Assembly: GCF_000010425.1 (NCBI RefSeq)
Contig: NC_008618.1
Coordinates: 427,946-491,945 of the forward strand
DNA length: 64,000 nucleotides
Source: Bifidobacterium adolescentis ATCC 15703
GTDB taxonomy: Bacteria; Actinomycetota; Actinomycetes; Actinomycetales; Bifidobacteriaceae
Direction of reading: 5' to 3'
The notes beneath the pieces are model-generated. The model did not search any database and was not told the DNA's origin. It was given only the letters and a program-made list of their open reading frames with translations. This document shows, piece after piece, positions 8,223-16,598 of the stretch. A program made the position numbers and the translations under genes. Each line of letters opens with the position of its first letter. The first letter of the stretch is position 1.

Positions 8223-9221
8223 GTGCTTATCGCACAGCGTCCGACACTTACCGAGGAATCTCTCAACCCTCAGCGTTCCCGCTTCACCATCGAGCCTCTT
8301 GAGCCTGGTTTCGGCTACACGCTTGGCAACTCGCTGCGCCGTACCCTCCTGAGCTCCATTCCGGGAGCGGCTGTGACTTCGGTGCGTATCTCCGGCGTCC
8401 CGCACGAGTTCACCACTCTGCCGGGTGTTGAAGAGGACGTTACCGAAATCCTGCTGAACATCAAGGGCATCGTGCTCACCAGCGAATACGATGAGCCGGT
8501 TGTCATGTATCTGCGCAAGAGCGGCAAGGGCGAGGCCACCGCGGGCGACATCACCCCGCCGGCCGGCGTCACCATCGCCAACCCGGACATGCATATCGCT
8601 ACCCTCGCCGAGGATGGCGAACTCGAGATCGAGTTCACCGTCGAGCGTGGCCGCGGCTATGTGCCCGCCCAGATGAACAAGCAGGATAACGCCGAGATCG
8701 GCCGCATTCCGGTCGACTCGATCTACTCCCCGGTGCTCAAGGTGAGCTATCGTGTGGAAGCCACCCGCGTTGAACAGCGCACTGACTTCGACAAGCTCAT
8801 CCTGGACGTGGAGACCAAGCCGGCTATCTCCCCGCGCGATGCAGTCGCATCCGCAGGCTCCACCCTGGTGGAACTCTTCGGTCTGTGCCGTGAGCTCAAC
8901 ACCCAGGCTGAGGGCGTCGAGGTTGGCCCTGCTCCTGTGGCAGAGGAAACCAACCCGGAGATGAACATCCCGATCGAGGACCTGAACCTCACCCAGCGCA
9001 GCTACAACTGCCTGAAGCGCGAGGGCATCCACACGATCGGCGAGCTGGTCGCCCACACCGAGCAGGATCTGCTCGATATCCGCAATTTCGGTATGAAGTC
9101 CATCGATGAAGTCAAGGAGAAGCTCCAGTCTCTGGGACTCGCCCTCAAGGCTTCCCCGCTGGGTAACTTCGATGCCAATAATCTCGAAGGTGGCACCTTC
9201 TTCTCGCCGGAAGACGAGTGA
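8223..9221 (+). CDS. rpoA: DNA-directed RNA polymerase subunit alpha
   Basis: 332 residues. The N-terminal domain begins [12 protein letters not shown] and includes [21 protein letters not shown], which dimerises and scaffolds beta and beta-prime. The C-terminal domain (from about residue 245) contains [16 protein letters not shown] and [17 protein letters not shown], which contact UP elements and activators. Start: GTG at 8223, preceded by AAAGGATAACCACA; this matches the actinobacterial start, and a longer frame from 8187 has no support. Confidence 0.98.
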   Translation: MLIAQRPTLTEESLNPQRSRFTIEPLEPGFGYTLGNSLRRTLLSSIPGAAVTSVRISGVPHEFTTLPGVEEDVTEILLNIKGIVLTSEYDEPVVMYLRKSGKGEATAGDITPPAGVTIANPDMHIATLAEDGELEIEFTVERGRGYVPAQMNKQDNAEIGRIPVDSIYSPVLKVSYRVEATRVEQRTDFDKLILDVETKPAISPRDAVASAGSTLVELFGLCRELNTQAEGVEVGPAPVAEETNPEMNIPIEDLNLTQRSYNCLKREGIHTIGELVAHTEQDLLDIRNFGMKSIDEVKEKLQSLGLALKASPLGNFDANNLEGGTFFSPEDE

Positions 9222-9247
9222 TCCGCCACTTTTGACCTAACCGCTTC

Positions 9248-9289
9248 GTTGGATTCGGACGTTCGGGCAACTGCCCACCTGAATCCAAC
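9248..9289 (+). promoter_or_regulatory. Hairpin between rpoA and rplQ
   Basis: A 9-bp outer stem (9248-9256 with 9281-9289) contains an inner GGGC-AACT-GCCC hairpin (9265-9276). GGGGCTTTC follows. It resembles a weak terminator that may reduce rplQ expression relative to rpoA, or a processing site. Confidence 0.5.
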
Positions 9290-9309
9290 GGGGCTTTCAA
9301 GGAGAAACA

Positions 9310-9777
9310 ATGCCTACACCAAAGAAGGGTCCGCGTCTGGCCTCCAGCCCGGCTCATGAGCGTCTTATGCTCGCGAACATGGCCACCAGCCTGTTCCAGA
9401 ACGGCCGCATCACCACCACCCTGCCGAAGGCCAAGCGTCTTCGTCCGCTGGCCGAGCGCCTGATCACGCTCGCCAAGCGTGGTGATCTGCACAACCGTCG
9501 TCGCGTGATGCGCGTCATCCGCAACAAGTCCGTCGTACACAAGCTGTTCACCGAGATCGCCGAGCAGATGGAGCAGCGCGAAGGCGGCTACACCCGCATC
9601 GTCAAGATTGCTCCGCGTCGCGGCGATGCCGCTCCGGCAGCCATCATCGAGCTCGTCACCGAGCCGGTGAGCCCGAAGCAGGCCGTGGTGAAGGAAGCCG
9701 AAGCCGCAACCAAGGTTGCCGCTGCCGAGGCTCCGGAAGCCGCCGCTGAAGAGGCTACTGCTGAGAACGCCGAGTGA
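9310..9777 (+). CDS. rplQ: 50S ribosomal protein L17
   Basis: 155 residues. Core [25 protein letters not shown] and the conserved [18 protein letters not shown] are clear. Compared with the 127-residue E. coli protein it has a C-terminal Ala/Glu-rich tail of about 35 residues ([18 protein letters not shown]), common in actinobacteria. L17 binds near the polypeptide exit tunnel. Start ATG follows AAGGAGAAACA. It closes the alpha operon. Confidence 0.97.
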   Translation: MPTPKKGPRLASSPAHERLMLANMATSLFQNGRITTTLPKAKRLRPLAERLITLAKRGDLHNRRRVMRVIRNKSVVHKLFTEIAEQMEQREGGYTRIVKIAPRRGDAAPAAIIELVTEPVSPKQAVVKEAEAATKVAAAEAPEAAAEEATAENAE

Positions 9778-9795
9778 ATCGCTCTTAGCTGATTG

Positions 9796-9826
9796 AAGGC
9801 CGGGAATCGCAAGGTTCCCGGCCTTT
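9796..9826 (+). terminator. Terminator of the alpha operon
   Basis: An 11-bp perfect stem (9796-9806 with 9815-9825) around an 8-base loop, with TTTG following. The loop region contains AATCGCAA, the complement of the octamer TTGCGATT seen repeatedly in intergenic DNA of this window. Confidence 0.85.
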
Positions 9827-9895
9827 GCCATATCTGCTGCCAAGACTGTCGCGCCACATGCCTCACTATGCCAGCCATTTGCTATGCTCAATGCC

Positions 9896-10804
9896 GTGAG
9901 ACTACGCATCGATTTGGCATATGACGGTACCGGCTTCTACGGATGGGCGAAACAGCCCGAAATACGTACGGTACAGGGCGAAATCGAACGCGTGCTGCAT
10001 ACCATTCTTCGCGTACCGGAAGGAGACCCGACCGAACCGCTGCGCCTTACCGTGGCCGGACGAACCGACACCGGCGTGCACGCCTCGCATCAGGTATGCC
10101 ATCTGGACGTCAACGAGGACGTGCTCAAACGCTGCGTCGGCCACATGGACGTGCCGCCCGTCATCGCGCTTACCCGCAGACTTCAGCGCATGCTGCCGGC
10201 CGATATCGCAATCCGCGGCATCGCACCCGCTCCGGACGGTTTCGACGCGCGTTTCTCCGCGTTGGAACGTACCTACGTGTACCGAATCGCCGATAGGTCA
10301 AGCGAGGTGGACCCCCGTACCAGAAACTTCGTATTGCATATCGACGATGAACTTGACCTCAAATCCATGAACGAAGCCGCTGCGATGACGATCGGCCTGC
10401 ACGATTTCGGCTCGTTCGCCACCCCAAATCCGGGCGGCACCACCATACGCGAGGTGAAGACCGCGTATTGGCGTCGCGTGCCGCAGCGGACGCTTATCGA
10501 CGACGGCATGACGATGGGGGAGCGGTACCGTACGCCGACCGTGGAATCGGGCCTCGTCTGCTTCGTGATCGTCGCCGACGCGTTTGCACGCAATATGGTG
10601 CGCTCCCTCGTCAACGGCTGCGTGCAGGTCGGTATCGGCAAACGTTCCCTCGACTGGTTTGCAGGAAAAATGGCGGCTCCGCTGCGCGAAGGCTCCACAG
10701 GACCGATCGCGCCGCAAGGACTGACGCTGGAGCATATCGAATATCCGGCCGACGACCAGCTGGCGGTCCGCGCCGAAGCCATTCGCGCCAAGCGCACACT
10801 GTAG
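9896..10804 (+). CDS. truA: tRNA pseudouridine(38-40) synthase TruA
   Basis: 302 residues from GTG at 9896. TruA isomerises uridines 38-40 of the tRNA anticodon stem. The catalytic aspartate is Asp58 in GRTDTGVHA; the RNA-binding loop FHARFSA-type (GFDARFSALERTYVYRI) and the C-terminal FLRNMVRSLVNG-like block are present. ATG at 9884 would add four residues, but GTG gives the canonical MRLRIDLAYDGTGF start and lies 7 bases after TATGCT, so the message may be leaderless. About 30 residues longer than E. coli TruA, from internal insertions. Confidence 0.95.
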   Translation: MRLRIDLAYDGTGFYGWAKQPEIRTVQGEIERVLHTILRVPEGDPTEPLRLTVAGRTDTGVHASHQVCHLDVNEDVLKRCVGHMDVPPVIALTRRLQRMLPADIAIRGIAPAPDGFDARFSALERTYVYRIADRSSEVDPRTRNFVLHIDDELDLKSMNEAAAMTIGLHDFGSFATPNPGGTTIREVKTAYWRRVPQRTLIDDGMTMGERYRTPTVESGLVCFVIVADAFARNMVRSLVNGCVQVGIGKRSLDWFAGKMAAPLREGSTGPIAPQGLTLEHIEYPADDQLAVRAEAIRAKRTL

Positions 10805-10980
10805 CTTTATTGCGATTGTCACAGCCAGGTTACGGGCGCTTGTCATGTCCATTGCCGAGACATTGTCGTAACAGACCGTTTCGTTTTCCGGAAACGCTGG
10901 TTCGTTAGGTTTTTCTTCCATCAAGGCACGATGCCTCAGATTGGCATGCGTTCGCATGGGGTGGAAGGGAGCGCGGAACG

Positions 10981-13161
10981 ATGATTGAATCCGCCGCACG
11001 AAGGTTGGCTTCGGAACTGGTCGATCGTCGGGAGTCGATCAACCGGGAGCTGAGCCGTAATGGCGTACGGTTCGGCATCTACAAGAACGGCGAGTACCAT
11101 GACCGGCTGTTTCCGTACGATCCGATTCCGCGCATCATCGAATCGGACGAATTCGACAGAATGGAAGCCGGACTGAAACAGCGCGTCAACGCGTTGAACG
11201 CCTACCTGCGCGACATCTACTCCGACAAGCAGGCCATCAAAGACGGCATCGTGCCGGAAGAATACGTGTACACGTCCGCGGGATACTTTCCGCAAGTCAA
11301 CGGCGTGACACCTCCGGGCGGCGTGTTCGCGCACATCGCCGGCGAGGACCTGGTGCAGGGGCAGGACGGGCAATGGTGGGTGCTGGAAGACAATCTGCGC
11401 ATTCCATCCGGTGCCAGCTATCTGCTGTTCGCCCGCGATATCGAACGCAGAATCACGCCCAGCCTGTTCCGCAACGTACGTGTGCGCGACAATCGCGATT
11501 ATCCACGACTGCTGCGCCAATCCATGGATTTCGTCTCCACCGACGGCATAGCAGTGGTGCTCACCCCCGGCAGGTACAATTCCGCGTTCTTCGAACATGC
11601 ATACCTGGCCGAGAAAACCGGCGCGGCGCTCGCGTTCCCCGAAGACCTCGAAGTCGTGGACAACAAAGTGTACTTCCTCGACTATGCCGGCAGGAAACAC
11701 CGCGTCGGCGTGGTCTACCGCCGTCTGTCCGACGAATATCTCGACCCGTTCGCGTTCAACCCGGATTCCGTGATCGGCGTGCCGGGAATCCTGTCCGCCT
11801 ACAGGTCGGGCAATGTGGCGATCGTCAACGCTCCGGGCAACGGCGCGGCCGACGACAAGGCCATCTACTATTTCGTGCCGAACATGATCCGCTATTATCT
11901 CGGCGAAGAGCCGATTCTGCACAATGCGCCGACCTACATGCCGATGTTCGACAAGGACCGCAAGGAGGTACTCGACCGGCTCGGCGAACTGGTCATCAAG
12001 GATGTGGCGGAAGCGGGCGGCTACGGCGTCGTGTTCGGCTCATCGCTCGACCGGTCGCAACGAGAGGAACTGGCCGAACGCATCAAGGCCGAACCGCGCC
12101 GGTTCATCGCGCAGGAGGTCATCCAATTCAAGGACATCGACGTGGTGGACCCCGAAACCGGACAGATGAGCTCACGTAAATGCGACCTGCGCGCCTTCGT
12201 GGTGACCGGCAAGAACACGCACGCATGGTATTCGGGACTGACACGCTACTCGTCCATACCGGGCCAGATGATCGTCAACTCATCACAGGGCGGCGGTTTC
12301 AAGGACACCTGGGTACTGGCCAAAGAGACCGGCGTGGAGCATGATTACGCACCCGGCTCGGAGGTCGTGCGCGTGCTGGAACAGTCCCGCAAGCACTCGC
12401 TGGCACTCGTCACCGCGTCGAAGGCCGACAACCTGTTCTGGCTCGGCCGCTACACGGAACGCGTATTCACCACGCTGAGCCAATTCTTCCCCTTCTACGA
12501 CCGTGTGATGGACACGGATGTGGACGCGTTCCGACCGTTCGCCCGCGCGCTCGACCTGCCGGAGGATTTCGAGGATTTCGACGCGTTCATCCACAGCTTC
12601 CTGTACGACGAGAAGAATCCGGATTCCGTACGCAGCGCCATCGTCTACGCGTTCAACAACGCGGTGATTCTGCGCCCCGAACTTGGTTCTCGCTCGTTGC
12701 AGCAGGTGGAGTTGGCCATGAGCTCCATAGTGGAGGCATCCGAATACGGCGGCACGGACGCGGATATCTTCAAACACCGCGACATCGCGGACAACATGCT
12801 CGCCTTCTGGGGAGGTGTGGAGAATTCCCCCGTCGAACCGACTCTGAAATCGTTCATTTTCGTGGGCAAATATCTGGAACGTCTGGATCTGTACACACGA
12901 TTCGGATATTCCGTGGAAGAGCTCAAGGCGCCGCTCGCCAAACTGGGCAGCTACATCCTGCCGTTGAACGGTCTGCCGGTACCGCAATGCTTCGCCGAAG
13001 GATTGCGCTGGCTGGTCGGCCAGCTGCCGCAGCGGGGATATGCGGAGCTTGCGGAAAAACTGGGGATGCTGCTGAAAGATTTCGATGGGCGCATCTCCAC
13101 GAAGGATCTGAAGGATCTGGGCATGCTCAACACGATGGACATGGACGCCGCGCGACTGTGA
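10981..13161 (+). CDS. Circularly permuted ATP-grasp / alpha-E fusion protein
   Basis: 726 residues. Residues 1 to about 470 form a circularly permuted ATP-grasp domain (DUF404/DUF407 type): note GVTPPGGVFAHIAGEDLVQ, the VLEDNLRIPSGASYLL block, and SSRKCDLRAFVVTG. From about residue 478 (ASKADNLFWLGRYTERV) it is an alpha-E (DUF403) helical domain, which is a separate gene in most genomes. ATP-grasp enzymes of this class are predicted to ligate amino acids or build small peptides; that prediction comes from comparative genomics (Iyer and Aravind's amidoligase survey) and the substrate is unknown. A transglutaminase-like gene follows after 104 bases and is its usual partner. GGAAGGGAGCGCGGAACG precedes the ATG. 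Confidence 0.88.
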   Translation: MIESAARRLASELVDRRESINRELSRNGVRFGIYKNGEYHDRLFPYDPIPRIIESDEFDRMEAGLKQRVNALNAYLRDIYSDKQAIKDGIVPEEYVYTSAGYFPQVNGVTPPGGVFAHIAGEDLVQGQDGQWWVLEDNLRIPSGASYLLFARDIERRITPSLFRNVRVRDNRDYPRLLRQSMDFVSTDGIAVVLTPGRYNSAFFEHAYLAEKTGAALAFPEDLEVVDNKVYFLDYAGRKHRVGVVYRRLSDEYLDPFAFNPDSVIGVPGILSAYRSGNVAIVNAPGNGAADDKAIYYFVPNMIRYYLGEEPILHNAPTYMPMFDKDRKEVLDRLGELVIKDVAEAGGYGVVFGSSLDRSQREELAERIKAEPRRFIAQEVIQFKDIDVVDPETGQMSSRKCDLRAFVVTGKNTHAWYSGLTRYSSIPGQMIVNSSQGGGFKDTWVLAKETGVEHDYAPGSEVVRVLEQSRKHSLALVTASKADNLFWLGRYTERVFTTLSQFFPFYDRVMDTDVDAFRPFARALDLPEDFEDFDAFIHSFLYDEKNPDSVRSAIVYAFNNAVILRPELGSRSLQQVELAMSSIVEASEYGGTDADIFKHRDIADNMLAFWGGVENSPVEPTLKSFIFVGKYLERLDLYTRFGYSVEELKAPLAKLGSYILPLNGLPVPQCFAEGLRWLVGQLPQRGYAELAEKLGMLLKDFDGRISTKDLKDLGMLNTMDMDAARL

Positions 13162-13217
13162 AGAATACGTGCCACAGCCATCGCACGGTGCGTGTATAAC
13201 GGCTAGAACAAGGCCCA

Positions 13218-13234
13218 CGGCGTGGAAAACGCCG
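13218..13234 (+). promoter_or_regulatory. Small hairpin between ATP-grasp and transglutaminase genes
   Basis: CGGCGT-GGAAA-ACGCCG lies in the 104-base spacer. With no T-run it is unlikely to stop transcription, so the two genes are probably co-transcribed. Function unknown. Confidence 0.3.
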
Positions 13235-13265
13235 AAGGAACGACAATAATCGCTGAGGAGACGAT

Positions 13266-14066
13266 GTGAAGAAACTGGTGTTTGACTATGAGATGAAGCT
13301 CTCATTCAGCTCGCCCGTGACCGACCATCGCTTCCAACTGCGCTGCATTCCAGCCACCGGCCCACGCCAGCAGGTGATCGACGTGGCAGTCAAAATCGAA
13401 CCGGATGTGGAACTCGAAACCACCATCGATTCCTTCGATTCCGTGGTGATGACCGGATTCATTCCCGAACCGCACACCATGTTCAACTACTCGGTGACCG
13501 GCATCGCCTTCGTGGACAACGCGCATATCAAATCCGAAATCTACAAGCCGCTGTACCGCTTCAATTCGGCGTTGACAGTGCCGGGGCCGGCCATCGAAGC
13601 GTTGATCGGCATCTGCCATGAACGCATCGTGTCCCTGCCTGCCGACTGCACGCCGATCGACCAAGCCCGTGAGGTGATGGACGAGGTGTTCAAAACGTTC
13701 GTCTACACGCCGGCCTCCACCACCATCCGCACCACCGCCGAGGAAGCGTTCGCTCAACGCAAGGGCGTATGCCAGGATTACGCGCACGTCATGCTGTCCG
13801 TGTGCCGGCACGTCGGACTCACTGCCCGATACATCGCGGGATTGCTCGGCGGCGAGGGCGCCACGCACGCATGGGTCGAAATCTACCATGATGGACGTTG
13901 GGTCGGTTTGGACCCCACACACAACCGTATGGTCGACGACAACTACATCACCATCGCCCATGGCCGCGATTACCGCGACTGCATGCTCGACATCGGCATC
14001 TTCTCCGGCTGCGACGTCAAGCAGGACCAGTGGGTCAACGCTTCCGTGCACGAGCAGGGATACTGA
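13266..14066 (+). CDS. Transglutaminase-like cysteine protease domain protein
   Basis: 266 residues. The N-terminal ~80 residues match the beta-rich domain that precedes bacterial transglutaminase-like proteins (KLVFDYEMKLSFSSPV). The core has a Cys-His-Asp triad: Cys169 in KGVCQDYAHVML, His201 in GATHAWVEIY and Asp216 in GLDPTHNRMV. No signal peptide is visible, so it should be cytosolic. GTG start at 13266 follows GAGGAGACGAT. In the conserved pairing with alpha-E/ATP-grasp proteins it may cleave or remodel the ATP-grasp product; this is inference, and no reaction has been shown for the group as far as I know. Confidence 0.9.
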   Translation: MKKLVFDYEMKLSFSSPVTDHRFQLRCIPATGPRQQVIDVAVKIEPDVELETTIDSFDSVVMTGFIPEPHTMFNYSVTGIAFVDNAHIKSEIYKPLYRFNSALTVPGPAIEALIGICHERIVSLPADCTPIDQAREVMDEVFKTFVYTPASTTIRTTAEEAFAQRKGVCQDYAHVMLSVCRHVGLTARYIAGLLGGEGATHAWVEIYHDGRWVGLDPTHNRMVDDNYITIAHGRDYRDCMLDIGIFSGCDVKQDQWVNASVHEQGY

Positions 14067-14165
14067 TTCCCCGACGTTTTCTCGATGCCGGATTCCGTAT
14101 TTCGGCAGATGCAAAGCAGATAAACAAAAAGGCCGAAACGCCATTGTTTCAACCTTCATTGCATG

Positions 14166-14251
14166 CGGATAAGGCGAGATTCGAACTCGCGGAGGGGTTC
14201 GCCCTCACACGCTTTCGAGGCGTGCTCCTTAGACCGCTCGGACACTTATCC
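14166..14251 (-). tRNA. tRNA-Ser (anticodon CGA)
   Basis: 86 bases on the minus strand. The 7-bp acceptor GGATAAG pairs with CTTATCC, with discriminator G. The anticodon loop CTCGAAA gives CGA, reading UCG. The long variable arm characteristic of tRNA-Ser and the TTCGAAT T-loop are present. The 3' CCA is not encoded. It is isolated, between the transglutaminase gene and a divergent lipoprotein gene. Confidence 0.97.
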
Positions 14252-14371
14252 ATTCGTCACCTGAAAACAAGCAACTTGATAATTGTGCCACAGTGGTGGC
14301 GATTGTCAAATCGGACTGGCTGCAACGGTGTGATTTCCGGCGTGTCTTGATTTGCGCCCGACTGTGCGTCC

Positions 14372-15256
14372 TTAGGCGAACAGCGCTTCGTCGAAGGAAG
14401 GATAGCCCCAATCAAGCGCCAATTCGACACGGTCCGCAATCAGACCGGCAAGCACGCCCAGGGATTGCGCTCGCGAATCCGTCGACTGTTTTGCATTGGT
14501 GACGCGTGACTGGGAATGATCGTTCGCGGCATTGGAGCTTCCGGCGATTGCCGTTATCTCGCTTCGCGCGCAGTTCATTTCGATGGTGGCGTCGGTCGGT
14601 GCCGTAAGGCCGGTGGCGGAATCGAGCATCGTGTCGGGGTGGGCGAGCAAGGCGGTGGCCTCGTACGTTTTCCTACGATCGTCAATGGCGCCCGAGAAGG
14701 ATGCGAACCGTTGCGATGTGGTCTTATGACGATCGCTGATATCCAGCGTCGCATGGCCGCTGTTGCGGGCCGCCAGCACTTCCATGGCGAATCCGGCACG
14801 GTCTTCGTCCTGCGCGGCGGTGGCAAGGGACTTGGAATCGACGTCAAGCGATTCGACATCGTCAAAACGCGACAGCGTGATCGGCGCGACGGCCACCGAC
14901 AGTTGATCGCCCAGTGCGCGAGCCATATGACGTGCCTGCGCGCTGCGCAACGTGCCTTCGGCAAAACGCGCCGGACATTGCGCCGCGGTGTTCGTCCATG
15001 CGGAGACCGCCTGCTGCGCCGAGAAATAGCGGCGGATGATGTGCTGATGCTGGTCGTGTGCGATCTTGTTATCGGCGGTGGCATCGAAATAGGCCTTCTC
15101 GCACGGGCTTTGCCGTTGTTCGGCTTCAGCCCTGCCTGCGATCCTGGGCATGGAGCATGCCGTCAGCGCCGGCATGAGGATAGCGGTGCAAAGCAATGCG
15201 CAGACGCGTTTCGCGATAAAAGAAACCGAGCGGAAAGAAGGGGTACGTGTCTGCAT
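14372..15256 (-). CDS. Putative lipoprotein of unknown function
   Basis: 294 residues. The N-terminus has basic residues, a hydrophobic stretch and the lipobox LTAC with Cys34, so it is probably lipidated and exported to the outer face of the membrane. The mature part is hydrophilic and mostly helical, with no motif I recognise; a second DxxD-rich middle and a Trp-Gly-Tyr near the C-terminus give no functional hint. The ATG at 15256 has no clear ribosome-binding site; TAGTCT lies 8 bases upstream, so a leaderless start is possible. It is divergent from nusA, sharing a 77-base promoter interval. Confidence 0.8.
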   Translation of the reverse strand: MQTRTPSFRSVSFIAKRVCALLCTAILMPALTACSMPRIAGRAEAEQRQSPCEKAYFDATADNKIAHDQHQHIIRRYFSAQQAVSAWTNTAAQCPARFAEGTLRSAQARHMARALGDQLSVAVAPITLSRFDDVESLDVDSKSLATAAQDEDRAGFAMEVLAARNSGHATLDISDRHKTTSQRFASFSGAIDDRRKTYEATALLAHPDTMLDSATGLTAPTDATIEMNCARSEITAIAGSSNAANDHSQSRVTNAKQSTDSRAQSLGVLAGLIADRVELALDWGYPSFDEALFA

Positions 15257-15333
15257 GAATCATTAGACTAATATCTGACTGTGACCATTGGGCCATGCGC
15301 TCGGAATAACTTCATATAGGAGGTCTTGGAAAT

Positions 15334-16386
15334 ATGGAACTGGACCTGGCAGGAATGCACCAGCTCGCCGCTGGGCAGGGAATTGATCCCGAGACGCTGG
15401 ATGCCGCACTCTCGGAAGCATTGCGACTGGCATATCTGAAAACCCCTCACGCTGCGAAGCACGCTCGCGTCGAGCTTGATCCGCGTGCGGGAAGCTTCAC
15501 CGTATGGGCCCAGGACGAGATTCCTGGCGAGCCGACTGAAGACGATCCCCATCCCGCGCCGACTCTGGGCGAGGAATACGACGACACTCCGCACGATTTC
15601 GGCCGACTGGCCGCTGCGACCGCTCGTCAGGTGATCAGCCAGCTGTTCCGCAAGGCCGAGGATGACAAGGTGTTCGGCGCGTTCTCCGGTCAGAAGGGCA
15701 AGCTCATCACCGGCATCGTGCAGCAGGACGTCAAGGACACATCCAACGTGCACGTGGCCGTCGGCGACGTCGAAGCCCTGCTGCCGCGCCGCGAGCAGGT
15801 GCCCGGCGAACGCTACCGTCACGGCGAACGTATCCGCGTGTACGTGGTGAACGTGGCCCGTGGTCTGAAGGGCCCGGAAATCGTGGTGTCCCGTTCCCAT
15901 CCGGAGCTGGTCCGCCGCCTGTTCGAACGTGAGGTTCCGGAACTGGTTTCGGGAGCCGTGTCGATTATGGCCATCGCCCGCGAGGCGGGCGCCCGCACCA
16001 AGATCGCCGTCCGTGCCAACACCGAAGGCGTCAACCCGAAGGGCGCGCTGATCGGCCCCGGCGGAGCCCGAGTGCGCGCCGTCATGGAGAACCTCGGTCC
16101 TGAGAAAATCGATATCGTCGACTGGTCCGCGGATCCGGCGAAATTCGTCGCCGCGGCGCTGTCTCCGGCCGTCGCCACCGGTGTGCAGGTGATCAGCGAG
16201 AAGAACAAGACGGCCATCGCCTTCATCCACGATGACCAGCTGTCCCTGGCTATCGGCAAGGAAGGCCAGAACGCACGTCTTGCGGCCAAGCTGACCGGCT
16301 GGAAGATCGGCATCGAATCCGCTGAGGCGCATGCCAAGAAGATGGCCGAATCGGCGGACCATTCCGATGGGGAAACCGAGGAATAA
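15334..16386 (+). CDS. nusA: Transcription termination/antitermination factor NusA
   Basis: 350 residues, the short actinobacterial form. An N-terminal RNA polymerase-binding domain (to about 120) is followed by an S1 domain (GIVQQDVKDTSNVHVAVGDVEALLP), then two KH domains (VNPKGALIGPGGARVRAVM and the LSLAIGKEGQNARLAAKLTG GxxG-type loop). NusA modulates pausing, termination and rRNA antitermination. ATATAGGAGGT precedes the ATG. rimP is not next to it, unlike most genomes; infB follows after a terminator. Confidence 0.97.
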   Translation: MELDLAGMHQLAAGQGIDPETLDAALSEALRLAYLKTPHAAKHARVELDPRAGSFTVWAQDEIPGEPTEDDPHPAPTLGEEYDDTPHDFGRLAAATARQVISQLFRKAEDDKVFGAFSGQKGKLITGIVQQDVKDTSNVHVAVGDVEALLPRREQVPGERYRHGERIRVYVVNVARGLKGPEIVVSRSHPELVRRLFEREVPELVSGAVSIMAIAREAGARTKIAVRANTEGVNPKGALIGPGGARVRAVMENLGPEKIDIVDWSADPAKFVAAALSPAVATGVQVISEKNKTAIAFIHDDQLSLAIGKEGQNARLAAKLTGWKIGIESAEAHAKKMAESADHSDGETEE

Positions 16387-16406
16387 ACAACACTTCCGGT
16401 AGACAA

Positions 16407-16437
16407 CAAGCCCGTGGACGTACAATCCACGGGCTTG
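16407..16437 (+). terminator. Terminator after nusA
   Basis: A perfect 12-bp stem (16407-16418 with 16426-16437) with a 7-base loop, followed by AGTATG. It separates nusA from infB. The 212-base gap to infB has no ylxR gene, which usually sits here. Confidence 0.75.
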
Positions 16438-16598
16438 AGTATGCTGGACTCGACAATCCAAAGCGTGACGGCCATGCTGTCATGCCCAGGGAAAAGACGA
16501 GGTATCACGAACATGGTTGCACGATGAGAAGGAACAAGCTCGCCGTGAATCAGTAGCGGTCGCGCCCGTATGCGCGCGGCCCAAGATAGGAGAATTGA

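Noticed and set aside
14516-15271. 251-codon frame antisense to the lipoprotein gene
   Set aside because: The minus-strand frame has a signal sequence and lipobox; the plus-strand product is Arg/Gly-rich with no motif.
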